Shown here piece by piece: positions 15,603 through 25,110 of a stretch of DNA of 64,000 bases. Both the position numbers and the translations under genes were made by a program. Position 1 is the first letter of the stretch. Each line of letters opens with the position of its first letter. Origin of the DNA: [Ruminococcus] torques ATCC 27756 (GTDB lineage: Bacteria > Bacillota > Clostridia > Lachnospirales > Lachnospiraceae). The DNA lies in NCBI RefSeq assembly GCF_000153925.1, contig NZ_DS264365.1:1-64000 (forward strand). The letters run 5' to 3'. The notes beneath the pieces are model-generated. The model was not told the DNA's origin. It searched no databases and saw only the letters and a program-made list of their open reading frames with translations.

Positions 15603-18221
15603 TTATTTACCGTAGTAGCATTTCAGGTAGATTTCTTTGATCTCCTTCATAAGCGGATATCTCGGGTTTGCTCCTGTACACTGGTCGTTAAATGCCTGTT
15701 CGCACATATCATCCAAAGTATCAAGGAAGTATTTCTCGTCAATACCGTAATCTTTAATTGTTTTCTTAATACCGATCTTTTCTTTCAGATCTTCAAGTTT
15801 TGCGATGAAGTTCTCAAATACTTCTTCGTCTGTGTTTCCTGTGCATCCTGCAAAACGTCCAAGCTCTGCATATCTTGCAAGTGCATGCGGATACTGATAC
15901 TGTGAGAATGTTCCCATCTTTGTCGGAACTTCTGCCGCATTATATCTCATAACTTCCGTAAGGATTACAGCGTTTGCAACACCGTGCGGTAAGTGATGGA
16001 ATGCACCAAGTTTATGAGCCATAGAGTGGTTCACACCAAGGAACGCATTTGCAAATGCCATACCTGCCATACAGGAAGCGTTTGCCATCTCTTCACGAGC
16101 TTTCGGATCGTTTGCTCCGTTCTCGTATGCTGACGGAAGGTTTTCAAATACCATTTTAACAGCTTTCATTGCAAGACCGTCTGTATAGTCTGTTGCCATG
16201 ATAGATACATATGCTTCGATCGCATGTGTCATAACGTCGATACCTGATGCGCTTGTCAGTCCCTTCGGAGCTGTCATTGCATTGTCAACGTCAACGATTG
16301 CCATGTTCGGAAGAAGTTCGTAGTCAGCGATCGGCCATTTAACGCCTGTTTCAGCATCTGTAATGATCGCGAACGGTGTAACCTCAGAACCTGTTCCTGA
16401 AGATGTCGGAATAGCTACGAAGTATGCTTTCTCTCCCATTTTCGGGAATGTAAATACTCTCTTACGAATATCCATGAAGTCCATAGCCATGTCTTCAAAG
16501 TTTGCTTCCGGATGCTCATACATAAGCCACATGATCTTAGCAGCATCCATTGCAGATCCACCGCCGAGTGCGATAATTGTATCCGGCTCGAATGCTCTCA
16601 TCTGAGCAACACCTTCCTGAGCACACTGCAGAGTCGGGTCCGGAGCTACGTTATAGAAGCATGTATGCTGAATTCCCATCTCATCCAGTTTCTTCTCGAT
16701 CGGATCTACATATCCGTTTTTGTAAAGGAATGTATCTGTAACGATGAATGCTTTCTTTTTGTGCATTACTGTTCCCAGCTCGTCAAGCGCTACCGGCATA
16801 CATCCTTTCTTAAAGTAAACTTTCTCAGGTGTTCTAAACCACAGCATATTCTCTCTCCTCTCGGCAACTGTTTTCACGTTCAGAAGATGTTTTACACCAA
16901 CGTTTTCTGATACGGAGTTTCCACCCCATGATCCACATCCAAGTGTAAGTGACGGAGCAAGTTTAAAGTTGTAAAGATCTCCGATACCACCCTGTGAAGC
17001 CGGTGTATTGATCAGAACACGGCAAGTTTTCATTGCTTCGTAATGTTTCTGGATCTTCTCTTTCTCTGCCGGATGTACATACAGAGAAGATGTATGTCCG
17101 TATCCGCCGTCAGCTACAAGCTGTGCAGCTTTATCAAGAGCTTCGTCAAATGTTTTTGCTTTATACATTGCAAGTACCGGTGACAGTTTCTCGTGAGCAA
17201 ATTCTTCTGCGATATCTACAGACTCAACTTCACCGATAAGGATTTTTGTATCTTCCGGAACATTTACACCTGCAAGTTTTGCGATTTCATATGCAGATTT
17301 TCCCGGAATTTTGCTGTTAAGAGCTCCGTTAATGATGATTGTTTTACGAACCGCATCAAGCTCTTTTCCAGGTTTCAGGAAGTAGCAGCCTCTGTAAGCG
17401 AACTCTTTTTTCGCCTGCTCGTATACGCTCTCCAGAACAGTTACAGACTGCTCGGAAGCACAGATCATACCATTATCAAATGTTTTAGAATGGATAATAG
17501 AGTTTACAGCCATTCTTACATCTGCTGTGTCATCAATGATAACCGGTGTATTTCCGGCGCCAACGCCAAGAGCCGGTTTTCCTGAAGAGTAAGCAGCTTT
17601 TACCATTCCCGGGCCACCTGTTGCCAGAATGATGTCTGCGTCTCTCATAACTGTGTTTGTGAGCTCCAGTGACGGTGCATCGATCCATCCGATGATTCCT
17701 TCCGGCGCTCCTGCTTTTACAGCAGCTTCAAGTACAACTTTTGCAGCTGCGATCGTACATTCTTTTGCAGCCGGGTGTGGGCTGATGATGATCGCATTTC
17801 TTGTCTTCAAACAGATCAATGTTTTGAAGATTGCCGTAGAAGTCGGGTTTGTTGTCGGGATAACCGCAGCAACAAGACCGATCGGCTCTGCTACTTTTTT
17901 GATTCCGTAAGCTGTATCTTCTTCGATCACGCCACAAGTTTTTGTGTTCTTGTATGCGTTATATATATACTCTGCAGCATAGTGGTTTTTGATAACTTTA
18001 TCTTCAACAATACCTCTCTGCGTCTCTTCTACTGCCATCTTTGCAAGCGGGATACGCTGTTTGTTGGCTGCCATAGCTGCTTCATAGAAAATCTTGTCAA
18101 CCTGCTTCTGAGTAAATGTCGCGAAAACTTTCTGTGCTTCGCGCATTGCTTTCATTTTTGCTTCAAGCGCTTCTACACTGTCAACAATCTCAGGTACGAC
18201 TGTTTTTTCTTTCTTTGCCAT
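15603..18221 (-). CDS. adhE: Bifunctional acetaldehyde-CoA/alcohol dehydrogenase
   Basis: The 872-residue protein is a full-length fusion of an N-terminal CoA-acylating aldehyde dehydrogenase (about 1-440; the thiol cysteine in DNGMICASEQS) and a C-terminal iron-dependent alcohol dehydrogenase (about 450-872; GGGSAMDAAK for NAD and the iron-binding histidines in GVNHSMAHKLGAFHHLPHG). It turns acetyl-CoA into ethanol and regenerates two NAD, a main redox sink in fermenting clostridia. AdhE forms long cytoplasmic filaments (spirosomes) in related enzymes. SD CAGGAGGAAT. Its promoter overlaps Rex-like sites, consistent with NADH control. Confidence 0.97.
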   Translation of the reverse strand: MAKKEKTVVPEIVDSVEALEAKMKAMREAQKVFATFTQKQVDKIFYEAAMAANKQRIPLAKMAVEETQRGIVEDKVIKNHYAAEYIYNAYKNTKTCGVIEEDTAYGIKKVAEPIGLVAAVIPTTNPTSTAIFKTLICLKTRNAIIISPHPAAKECTIAAAKVVLEAAVKAGAPEGIIGWIDAPSLELTNTVMRDADIILATGGPGMVKAAYSSGKPALGVGAGNTPVIIDDTADVRMAVNSIIHSKTFDNGMICASEQSVTVLESVYEQAKKEFAYRGCYFLKPGKELDAVRKTIIINGALNSKIPGKSAYEIAKLAGVNVPEDTKILIGEVESVDIAEEFAHEKLSPVLAMYKAKTFDEALDKAAQLVADGGYGHTSSLYVHPAEKEKIQKHYEAMKTCRVLINTPASQGGIGDLYNFKLAPSLTLGCGSWGGNSVSENVGVKHLLNVKTVAERRENMLWFRTPEKVYFKKGCMPVALDELGTVMHKKKAFIVTDTFLYKNGYVDPIEKKLDEMGIQHTCFYNVAPDPTLQCAQEGVAQMRAFEPDTIIALGGGSAMDAAKIMWLMYEHPEANFEDMAMDFMDIRKRVFTFPKMGEKAYFVAIPTSSGTGSEVTPFAIITDAETGVKWPIADYELLPNMAIVDVDNAMTAPKGLTSASGIDVMTHAIEAYVSIMATDYTDGLAMKAVKMVFENLPSAYENGANDPKAREEMANASCMAGMAFANAFLGVNHSMAHKLGAFHHLPHGVANAVILTEVMRYNAAEVPTKMGTFSQYQYPHALARYAELGRFAGCTGNTDEEVFENFIAKLEDLKEKIGIKKTIKDYGIDEKYFLDTLDDMCEQAFNDQCTGANPRYPLMKEIKEIYLKCYYGK

Positions 18222-18294
18222 TTGATAATTCCTCCTGTAATTGAGTTCCGGTTTATCTTTTCAACCGTTATCTATCTTGTTTCTCACAAGTTCA

Positions 18295-18349
18295 AGTATA
18301 TCTGTTTGTTAAATAATTGTCAACAACATATTTGTTAATATTTTAACGG
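18295..18349 (-). promoter_or_regulatory. adhE promoter overlapping two Rex-like operators
   Basis: On the minus strand TTGACA (18323-18318), 17 bases and TATACT (18300-18295) form a near-consensus promoter about 70 bases before adhE. Two sites resemble the Rex box TTGTTAAnnnnTTAACAA. One at 18332-18349 reads TTGTTAATATTTTAACGG on the plus strand (only the last two bases differ). A weaker one at 18306-18323 contains the -35 box itself. Rex is the NADH-sensing repressor known to control adhE in clostridia. Binding here is inferred from sequence. Confidence 0.75.
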
Positions 18350-18414
18350 TATTTTTTTTGTATTATTTGTGCATTTTCTACAAAACAGTAAAAATCCTAT
18401 GAAAATTATCATTG

Positions 18415-18453
18415 TAAAAAAACTCCTCCTATGAATTTCATAGAAAGAGTTTC
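18415..18453 (-). terminator. Terminator of the ribosomal super-operon
   Basis: GAAACTC...GAGTTT with an inner CTATGAA/TTCATAG pairing forms a hairpin followed on the minus strand by a T run. It lies about 50 bases after the rplQ stop and ends the S10-spc-alpha transcript. Confidence 0.75.
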
Positions 18454-18500
18454 TCATTGATTCAATATTAATCTGCCGAAAATATTCGGGAACTCAGCTA

Positions 18501-19019
18501 TTATACAAGCTCAAGAAGAACTTCCATCGCCGCGTCACCTTTACGCTGACCGATCTTCACGATTCTTGTGTAACCACCGTTACGATCTGCATATTTCGGA
18601 GCGATCTCATCAAATAATTTTGCAACCATATCGACTTCTTTTGCCTTTTTGTTCTCGCCCTCTTTAACCGGGTAAAGAACTTTCAGCATCTCACGTCTTG
18701 CGTGAAGTCTGCTCGGCTGATCTTTTTTGATCTTTTTCTCTACTTCATCGTAAACAGTAACTTTCTTTCCGTCTACAACTTCTTTTACTCTCTTGCCGTC
18801 TTTATCTTTGCGGGCAACTTTTGCCATTACTGTTACTTCATCGAAATTATCTTTCTCTTTCACAGCCAACGCGATAAGACCTTCTGCTGTTTTACGGATT
18901 TCTTTTGCTTTCGCCTCAGTTGTAACGATCTTTCCGTTGTTAAGCAGAGCTGTTACCTGATTTCTGATCAATGCTTTTCTCTGGCTGGATGTTCTGCCGA
19001 GTTTTCTATATTTTGCCAT
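18501..19019 (-). CDS. rplQ: 50S ribosomal protein L17
   Basis: The start is the ATG at 19019 after an AGGAGG SD. The protein has 172 residues against about 115-125 in most bacteria. Residues 1-55 (YRKLGRTSSQRKAL) and 104-172 (HARREMLKVL, RNGGYTRIVKIGQRKGDAA) are standard. A charged insertion occupies about residues 57-103. L17 sits near the peptide exit tunnel. Last gene of the alpha operon, 261 bases after rpoA. Confidence 0.95.
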   Translation of the reverse strand: MAKYRKLGRTSSQRKALIRNQVTALLNNGKIVTTEAKAKEIRKTAEGLIALAVKEKDNFDEVTVMAKVARKDKDGKRVKEVVDGKKVTVYDEVEKKIKKDQPSRLHARREMLKVLYPVKEGENKKAKEVDMVAKLFDEIAPKYADRNGGYTRIVKIGQRKGDAAMEVLLELV

Positions 19020-19280
19020 TCTTATATTTCCTCCTAATCTTTCCGTCATAATTCGGATGCGCCGTCTGCAGAACCGCGCTTCGCACGTCTGCCGCTATTG
19101 TTTATAAACAAAACCTTAACGCATACTCGTTCTTTTTGAAAAACACGCCGGCACGCATTTTCCCTCCCGGTATATGTCTGAACTATGACTACACATTCAA
19201 TTATGCATCTTCGGGCTTATTAATCAAATGCTCGCGGATCGTCCTGTATTCCGAACAATCCACGATTTTCTATAAAGCGA

Positions 19281-20243
19281 TTATTCCTCGCCCTGATTCA
19301 ACTCAAGATTGAGTTCTTTTAACTTAGCAAGCACTTCCTCAAGTGATTTACGTCCGAGGTTACGAACTTTCATCATATCTTCAGGAGTCTTATTAGTAAG
19401 TTCTTCTACCGTATTGATTCCGGCTCTCTTCAGACAATTATAGGAACGAACGGAAAGTTCAAGTTCATCAATGCTCATCTCAAGAACTTTCTCTTTCTCA
19501 TCGTCTTCTTTCTCGATCATTACTTCCGCAACCTGAGCAACTTCCGAAAGATCAACGAAAAGTTTCAAATGTTCGCTCAGCACTTTTGCCGCAAGGCTTA
19601 CCGCCTCATCAGGAAGCATTGTTCCTTTTGTCCAAACATCAAGTGTTAATTTATCATAATCCGTAATCTGTCCGACACGAGTATTCTCAACAGTCAGATT
19701 CACACGTTCAACCGGTGTATAGATCGAGTCAATCGCAATCACTCCGATCGGCATATCTTCTGTTTTGTTCTTATCAGAACTTACATATCCTCTGCCCTTT
19801 GTGATCGTCAATTCCATATTCAGCCTGCAGTCTTTGCCGCCGCTCAATGTAGCGATCACCTGATCCGGATTTACGATCTCAATATCAGGGTCATTAATAT
19901 TGATGTCTGCTCCTGTCACAACACCTTCGCCTTCAAACTCAATATATACTGTTTTCGGCTCGTCTGACTCAGACATATTTCTTATCGCGAGAGATTTCAA
20001 ATTCATGATAATCTCCGTAACGTCTTCTTTTACGCCCGGTATCGAACTGAATTCATGAAGAACTCCGTCGATCTTAACGGAACTGATCGCAGAACCCGGA
20101 AGAGATGAGAGCATGATTCTTCTTAGAGAATTTCCGAGTGTTGTACCATATCCTCTTTCAAGCGGTTCTACAACAAATCTTCCATATTTTTTATCTTCCG
20201 AAACATCCGTAATCTCAATATTAGGTTTATTAAAATCAAACAC
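19281..20243 (-). CDS. rpoA: RNA polymerase alpha subunit
   Basis: The protein has 320 residues from a GTG start (20243) behind AAGGAGGG. The N-terminal dimerisation and beta/beta'-binding domain (about 1-230; [20 protein letters not shown]) is joined by a short acidic linker to the C-terminal DNA- and activator-binding domain (about 250-312; [35 protein letters not shown]). The length is normal. It is the alpha-operon member between rpsD and rplQ. Confidence 0.98.
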   Translation of the reverse strand: MFDFNKPNIEITDVSEDKKYGRFVVEPLERGYGTTLGNSLRRIMLSSLPGSAISSVKIDGVLHEFSSIPGVKEDVTEIIMNLKSLAIRNMSESDEPKTVYIEFEGEGVVTGADININDPDIEIVNPDQVIATLSGGKDCRLNMELTITKGRGYVSSDKNKTEDMPIGVIAIDSIYTPVERVNLTVENTRVGQITDYDKLTLDVWTKGTMLPDEAVSLAAKVLSEHLKLFVDLSEVAQVAEVMIEKEDDEKEKVLEMSIDELELSVRSYNCLKRAGINTVEELTNKTPEDMMKVRNLGRKSLEEVLAKLKELNLELNQGEE

Positions 20244-20302
20244 TACACAGACCCTCCTTTTGGGTTTTAAAATGTTGAAGGGATACGCTGTTGCAGCCGA
20301 TA

Positions 20303-20896
20303 TTATTTAGAATATAACTCGACAATCAACATCTCATCTACCGGAACATCGATCGCTTCTCTTGCCGGAAGTTCTTTTACAGATCCTTTCAGGTTCTCTG
20401 CATCAACATCGAGCCATTCCGGAACCATGTTGCTGCCAGTCGCTTCAAGAATGTCTTTATATCTCTGTGAGCCTTTTTTGTTTTCTTTGATCTCAATCGT
20501 ATCTCCTGCTTTTACAAGGTAAGACGGAATGTTTACCTGTTTTCCGTTTACGAGAACGTGTTTGTGATCAACGATCTGTCTTGCTTCTTTTCTTGTTCTT
20601 GCAAGTCCCATGCGGAAGATTACGTTGTCCAGTCTGGACTCAAGAATTCTCATCAGGTTTTCACCTGTCATTCCTTCCATCTGTTTTGCTTTCGCATAGT
20701 AGTTTCTAAACGGTTTTTCAAGTACGCCGTAGATGAATTTCGCTTTCTGTTTCTCGCGAAGCTGCAGACCGTACTCGCTCATTTTTCTGTTTGCTCTTTT
20801 TAACTGTCTGTTAGATTTTTTATTAATTCCGAGGTAAATCGGATCCATGCCTAAAGAACGGCATCTTTTAAGAACAGGAACTCTGTTTACTGCCAT
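20303..20896 (-). CDS. rpsD: 30S ribosomal protein S4
   Basis: The 197-residue protein has the N-terminal S4 core and the S4 RNA-binding fold (about 90-150; [26 protein letters not shown]). The N-terminal zinc cysteines of some homologues are absent ([16 protein letters not shown]). S4 is a primary 16S rRNA binder that starts 30S assembly. In other bacteria it represses its own operon, which makes the long upstream spacers of interest. Confidence 0.97.
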   Translation of the reverse strand: MAVNRVPVLKRCRSLGMDPIYLGINKKSNRQLKRANRKMSEYGLQLREKQKAKFIYGVLEKPFRNYYAKAKQMEGMTGENLMRILESRLDNVIFRMGLARTRKEARQIVDHKHVLVNGKQVNIPSYLVKAGDTIEIKENKKGSQRYKDILEATGSNMVPEWLDVDAENLKGSVKELPAREAIDVPVDEMLIVELYSK

Positions 20897-20981
20897 GTCT
20901 ATCCTCCTAATTTATACATACGAGCGGTTTCATACCGCTTTCCAAGTTACTTTCCGGTGTATGATAATGTTCAGCCGTCGA

Positions 20982-21379
20982 TTACACTCTTCTGCGTTTC
21001 GGCGGGCGGCATCCGTTATGCGGAACCGGTGTTACGTCTTTGATACTTACTACGTCAATACCGCATGCCTGAAGAGCACGGATTGCCGCTTCACGTCCTG
21101 ATCCCGGTCCTTTTACGAATACATCTACAGACTTAAGTCCGTGTACCAATGCCGCTTTAGCTGCTGTCTCAGCTGCCATCTGCGCTGCATATGGAGTAGA
21201 TTTTCTTGAACCTCTAAATCCCAGACCGCCTGCACTTGCCCATGAAAGAGCATTTCCCTGTGTATCTGTTAATGTAACGATTGTATTATTAAAAGATGAC
21301 TGGATATGTGCCTGTCCTCGTTCAACGTTTTTCTTGACACGTTTTTTTTGTTTACTTTTTTTGCAACTTTCTTTGCCAT
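20982..21379 (-). CDS. rpsK: 30S ribosomal protein S11, apparent one-base frameshift
   Basis: The coding interval is 398 bases, not a multiple of three. From the ATG at 21379 the frame reads [12 protein letters not shown] and then leaves the S11 frame. The other frame continues the S11 protein ([20 protein letters not shown] to the C-terminus [10 protein letters not shown]). The break is at an A8 run (complement of 21342-21349), and nine A would restore a normal product of about 132 residues. S11 is essential (platform of the 30S, E-site mRNA contacts), so a real null allele is implausible. A sequencing error or transcriptional slippage on the homopolymer must be considered. Confidence 0.85.
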
Positions 21380-21530
21380 TTAAACTAACCTACTTTCTTC
21401 TTTCTCTTTGATTTAATTCCTTGTTATAACAAGTTTGTTCGCTCAGCTAAGCTCATGCTTCGCATTTGCTAAGATTTGCGAACGGCTTCGCACTAAATTC
21501 AAACTTCGTTTTCATTAAGTTGCTTTCAGC

Positions 21531-21899
21531 TTATTTTTTCTTGTTTGCTACTGTTCTCTTCGGACCTTTACATGTTCTTGCGTTTGTCTTTGTCTTCTGA
21601 CCACGCACCGGAAGTCCTTTTCTATGACGGATTCCACGGTAGCATCCGATTTCTTTCAGTCTCTTGATGTTAAGCTGGATCTCTCTTCTAAGATCACCTT
21701 CTACAACCTGAGTTTCATCGATCACTGCGCTGATCTTTTTTACTTCTTCACTTGTAAGATCTCTTACACGAGTATTCGGATCTACTCCTGCATCTGCCAA
21801 AATACGGCTTGCGCTTGTTCTTCCGATTCCATAAATATAAGTCAAGCCGATCTCTACACGTTTGTCTCTTGGTAAGTCTACACCTGCAATACGAGCCAT
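21531..21899 (-). CDS. rpsM: 30S ribosomal protein S13
   Basis: The ATG at 21899 follows TGGAGGAAAG; an earlier in-frame start is rejected. The protein has 122 residues: [19 protein letters not shown], the helix-two-turn-helix region and the basic tail [23 protein letters not shown]13 forms intersubunit bridges B1a/b. A 151-base spacer separates it from rpsK, longer than usual for this pair. Confidence 0.97.
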   Translation of the reverse strand: MARIAGVDLPRDKRVEIGLTYIYGIGRTSASRILADAGVDPNTRVRDLTSEEVKKISAVIDETQVVEGDLRREIQLNIKRLKEIGCYRGIRHRKGLPVRGQKTKTNARTCKGPKRTVANKKK

Positions 21900-22290
21900 G
21901 TGTCTTTCCTCCATTTTCTTTGTTTATACTGTCTTTAATTGAGGCTGCGGACGCTCTGCTTATTATAATGCCGCATCCTACCGGCCTTTTGCCGATATCC
22001 CAGCCCAGACGCGTTCTCCTCGCGCCCTTTCCCGGCACGGATCTTATCCGTCAATGCAAACGCCGGGTATTAGAAGCAATATACAATCGCATCCGTTCAA
22101 GCCATATGCCGGCTCTGCCTATGATCGTCACAAATGGACGAAACGGGCAAACTACGGAAGCGGGACACACGCACTGCCGGTACCTGATGGGCAGATACGG
22201 TGTAACCTTACTGTATATTAAACAGCTCTACACACATCCTCGTGTGTCATGCTGTCAGCCGCCTAAATCACTTCACAAACTTCCTGTCAA
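21900..22290 (-). other. 391-base spacer between rpmJ and rpsM
   Basis: This long GC-richer spacer has no convincing gene on the coding strand. It contains short hairpins on the minus strand, for example ACACAC...GTGTGT near 22230 and ACGGAT...ATCCGT near 22045, and TATAAT just before the rpsM leader (near 21965). In Escherichia coli the segment before rpsM carries the S4-binding autoregulatory pseudoknot. An equivalent role here is only a possibility. Confidence 0.4.
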
Positions 22291-22404
22291 TTAACCCTGA
22301 CGCTGTTTGTGTTTCGGATTTTCACAGATTACTCTGATGCTTCCTTTTCTTTTAATAATCTTGCATTTTTCACAAATTGGTTTTACTGATGATCTAACCT
22401 TCAT
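22291..22404 (-). CDS. rpmJ: 50S ribosomal protein L36
   Basis: This 37-residue protein starts [20 protein letters not shown] and ends NPKHKQRQG. It keeps the zinc-binding C-x2-C...C-x4-H set (C11, C14, C27, H32), so it is the zinc form of L36. Strong SD (AAGGAGG). It stands alone between a promoter-bearing leader and the long spacer before rpsM. Confidence 0.95.
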   Translation of the reverse strand: MKVRSSVKPICEKCKIIKRKGSIRVICENPKHKQRQG

Positions 22405-22444
22405 GTCAAATCCTCCTTCCCTTCTTTGCTTACCTACAATTTCC

Positions 22445-22513
22445 GGTCATTTGGGCACACCTCACCAGAAATGACCATTTCATAGTATATCACCAACCCC
22501 GCATTTAAGTCAA
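22445..22513 (-). promoter_or_regulatory. Internal promoter and leader hairpin of rpmJ
   Basis: Minus-strand TTGACT (22513-22508), 18 bases and TATACT (22489-22484) form a good promoter between infA and rpmJ. Immediately downstream, the leader can fold into GGTCATTT...AAATGACC (22476-22445; perfect 8-base stem, 16-base loop). Together with the upstream terminator this makes the rpmJ-rpsM-rpsK-rpsD-rpoA-rplQ unit separately controllable. Confidence 0.65.
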
Positions 22514-22576
22514 CCCTCTATTTCTTATACTTTCCTATTTCTTTTTCGCTCCGCTTTTTAATCGCAAATATTACGC

Positions 22577-22637
22577 AAAAAAGTTGTTCTGTACATAAGC
22601 CCTGACTCTTCGTCACTGCAGTCTCACAGAACAACTT
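22577..22637 (-). terminator. Terminator or attenuator between infA and rpmJ
   Basis: On the minus strand AAGTTGTTCTGT pairs perfectly with ACAGAACAACTT (12 bases) across a 34-base loop and runs into TTTTTTG. It sits inside what is normally a continuous ribosomal operon. Confidence 0.7.
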
Positions 22638-22690
22638 CCCGTAAATACTCAAATTCCGCCCGGCTTTATTGCACCGGCTTCCTTTATGCT

Positions 22691-22909
22691 TTATTTATCT
22701 CTCCAGATAATTCTCCCCTTGCTAAGATCATATGGCGACATCTCGAGCGTCACTTTATCTCCCGGAAGAATTTTAATAAAGTTCATTCTTAATTTTCCGC
22801 TGATATGTGCAAGAACGATATGTCCGTTCTCGAGTTCCACTTTAAACATTGCATTCGGGAGCTTCTCTACTACTACTCCCTCGATTTCTATTACGTCAGC
22901 TTTTGACAT
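22691..22909 (-). CDS. infA: Translation initiation factor IF-1
   Basis: The 72-residue S1-like OB-fold protein reads [20 protein letters not shown] with the C-terminal [12 protein letters not shown]. It binds the 30S A site during initiation. SD CAGGAGG. It follows adk by 47 bases; the methionine aminopeptidase gene that often lies between them in Firmicutes is absent. Confidence 0.97.
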   Translation of the reverse strand: MSKADVIEIEGVVVEKLPNAMFKVELENGHIVLAHISGKLRMNFIKILPGDKVTLEMSPYDLSKGRIIWRDK

Positions 22910-22956
22910 ATTATTTAATCCTCCTGAATTTCGGCATCACATGCCGTTTCACATTT

Positions 22957-23601
22957 TTACTCTCCCAGAATCCTTACAATTTCCGCAAATACATCATCAA
23001 TATCGATCGTTCCGTCTACTTCCTTTAAAATACCGGACTGTGTATAATAATCGATCAAAGGCTGCGTCTGGTCATGATAGACGCCAAGTCTTTTCAGAAC
23101 TGTTTCCGGCTTGTCATCGTCGCGAAGAATCAAACCGCCTCCGCATTTATCGCAAATTCCTTCTTCTTTCGTAGGGGCATATACGAGATGATATGTTGCC
23201 CCGCAGTCTACGCAGGCTCTTCTTCCCGACATTCTGTTTACGATATTTTCATCCGGAACTTCTACGTCGATAGCATAATCTATCTTCTGTCCCATGTCGG
23301 CAAGAGCTTTGTCTAATGCTTCTGCCTGCGGAATCGTACGCGGAAAACCGTCAAGCACATATCCGTTCGCACAATCATCCTGATTCACTCTATCTACAAC
23401 AAGATCGACTACTAATTCATCCGGCACAAGAAGACCCTGATCCATATATGTCTTCGCCTTTTTCCCAAGCTCCGTTCCGTTTTTGATATTGGCACGGAAA
23501 ATATCTCCCGTGGAAATATGTGGAATCGAATATTTTTCTGCAATCTTTTTAGCCTGTGTTCCTTTTCCGGCTCCCGGCGCTCCCAGCATGATAATCTTCA
23601 T
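22957..23601 (-). CDS. adk: Adenylate kinase
   Basis: The start is the ATG at 23601 after GGAGGT; a 50-codon longer frame is rejected. The 214-residue enzyme has the P-loop [10 protein letters not shown], the NMP-binding domain and a LID with four cysteines ([18 protein letters not shown]) that bind structural zinc, as in Gram-positive enzymes. It interconverts ATP, ADP and AMP. Confidence 0.97.
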   Translation of the reverse strand: MKIIMLGAPGAGKGTQAKKIAEKYSIPHISTGDIFRANIKNGTELGKKAKTYMDQGLLVPDELVVDLVVDRVNQDDCANGYVLDGFPRTIPQAEALDKALADMGQKIDYAIDVEVPDENIVNRMSGRRACVDCGATYHLVYAPTKEEGICDKCGGGLILRDDDKPETVLKRLGVYHDQTQPLIDYYTQSGILKEVDGTIDIDDVFAEIVRILGE

Positions 23602-23757
23602 AACTTCTACCTCCGATCGATATGCAAACAGTTCTTTTGCCCCGAAATATTTTCCTGCATACAGAACTGTTTTTTGTTTTATCTTAAAATACACCTTGAG
23701 CCCGCTGCGTTTTGCCTTTTTCAAGGCAAAACAGGGCGAGCTGTTAAACATTGTTAT

Positions 23758-25110
23758 TTAATATCCAAGAAAGCTGTTTGACGCGTTGCTTCCTTTATTA
23801 TTTAAGAATCCTGTGTAATTTCTCACAAGCATCTGCGACTCAATCTTCTTGATCGTTTCAAGCACAACACCTACGATAATGATAAGCGATGTTCCTCCGA
23901 AAGAAACGTTTGCGCCGAACATACCATTGAAGAAGAATGGGATTACCTGAACGATAATCAGTCCGCATGCGCCTATGAAAATAATGTAATTCAAAATTTT
24001 CTGCAAATATTCAACTGTCGGTTTTCCCGGACGAATACCCGGAACAAATCCGCCGCTCTTCTTCATATTATTTGCAATCTCCAAAGGATTAAATGTAATC
24101 GATGTATAGAAATATGCAAAGAAGATTGTGAGCAGAATATATACAAGCAGTCCAACCGTATAAACCGGTTTTGCCGGATTACACCAGTTGTTTGAATTCA
24201 TTGCAGCAAGGATCTGGCTTCCGATGCCTGTTCCGTTTCCTTTTCCGAGGAACTGGGCAATGACGATCGGAGTCTGCATCAAAGATGATGCAAAGATAAC
24301 CGGGATTACTCCGGCAGTGTTTACACGAAGCGGAATATGTGTAGACTGTCCGCCGTATGTTTTTCTTCCCTGTACTTTTTTAGAATACTGTACCGCAATT
24401 CGTCTTTCTCCGCTCTGAAGAAGAACAACAAAGACTACTACTGCAAGAATTACCGCTAAAATAATCAATCCCGCAAGACCTGCCTGAGCAAGTTTCTTTC
24501 CACTCATGAATTTCTCGTAAAGTGTGTATAAATCACTCGGAACACGAGAAATAATATTGATCAGAAGAACGATAGAAATACCGTTTCCGACACCGTTTTC
24601 AGTGATGCGCTCACCGATCCACATCATAAAGGCACTTCCCGCCGTCAGTGTACATACGACAACTGCACAGCTTACGAAATTGTATTCTTCGAGAAGACCC
24701 TGTCGACCGAATCCAACTGCCATTGCAGTAGACTCAATAAGCGCCAGCGCAACTGTCACATAACGTGTAATTGCGGCAATCTTCTTTCTTCCTTCTTCTC
24801 CTTCTTTTTGCATCTCCTCTAATTTCGGAATTGCGATTGTGAGAAGCTGCATAATAATGGATGAAGTGATGTACGGTGTGATGCTCAATGCAAAAATGGA
24901 AAAGTTTGTAAACGAGCCTCCGGTGAACGCTTCAAAAAAGTTGAAAGCGTCCCCCGTCTGCTGTGCAAAAAATTCCTTGATAAATGTCGGATCTACCCCC
25001 GGAGTCGGAAGCTGTGATCCAAGTCTTACGATGACAAGCATTACGAACGTATAAAAAATTCGTTTTCTGATATCCTCAATCTGAAATGCTTTACGCACTG
25101 TCTTCAGCAT
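23758..25110 (-). CDS. secY: Sec translocon channel subunit SecY
   Basis: The 450-residue polytopic protein has ten predicted membrane segments. Landmarks are the plug region after TM1, the cytosolic loop VQYSKKVQGRKTYGGQSTHI and the C-terminal loop IANNMKKSGGFVPGIRPGKPT. Its ATG overlaps the rplO stop by one base. It forms the protein-conducting channel. Confidence 0.98.
   Translation of the reverse strand: MLKTVRKAFQIEDIRKRIFYTFVMLVIVRLGSQLPTPGVDPTFIKEFFAQQTGDAFNFFEAFTGGSFTNFSIFALSITPYITSSIIMQLLTIAIPKLEEMQKEGEEGRKKIAAITRYVTVALALIESTAMAVGFGRQGLLEEYNFVSCAVVVCTLTAGSAFMMWIGERITENGVGNGISIVLLINIISRVPSDLYTLYEKFMSGKKLAQAGLAGLIILAVILAVVVFVVLLQSGERRIAVQYSKKVQGRKTYGGQSTHIPLRVNTAGVIPVIFASSLMQTPIVIAQFLGKGNGTGIGSQILAAMNSNNWCNPAKPVYTVGLLVYILLTIFFAYFYTSITFNPLEIANNMKKSGGFVPGIRPGKPTVEYLQKILNYIIFIGACGLIIVQVIPFFFNGMFGANVSFGGTSLIIIVGVVLETIKKIESQMLVRNYTGFLNNKGSNASNSFLGY

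Noticed and set aside
21809-22294. Plus-strand open frame spanning the rpmJ-rpsM spacer
   Set aside because: It begins inside rpsM on the wrong strand, lacks an SD and has no recognisable domain.
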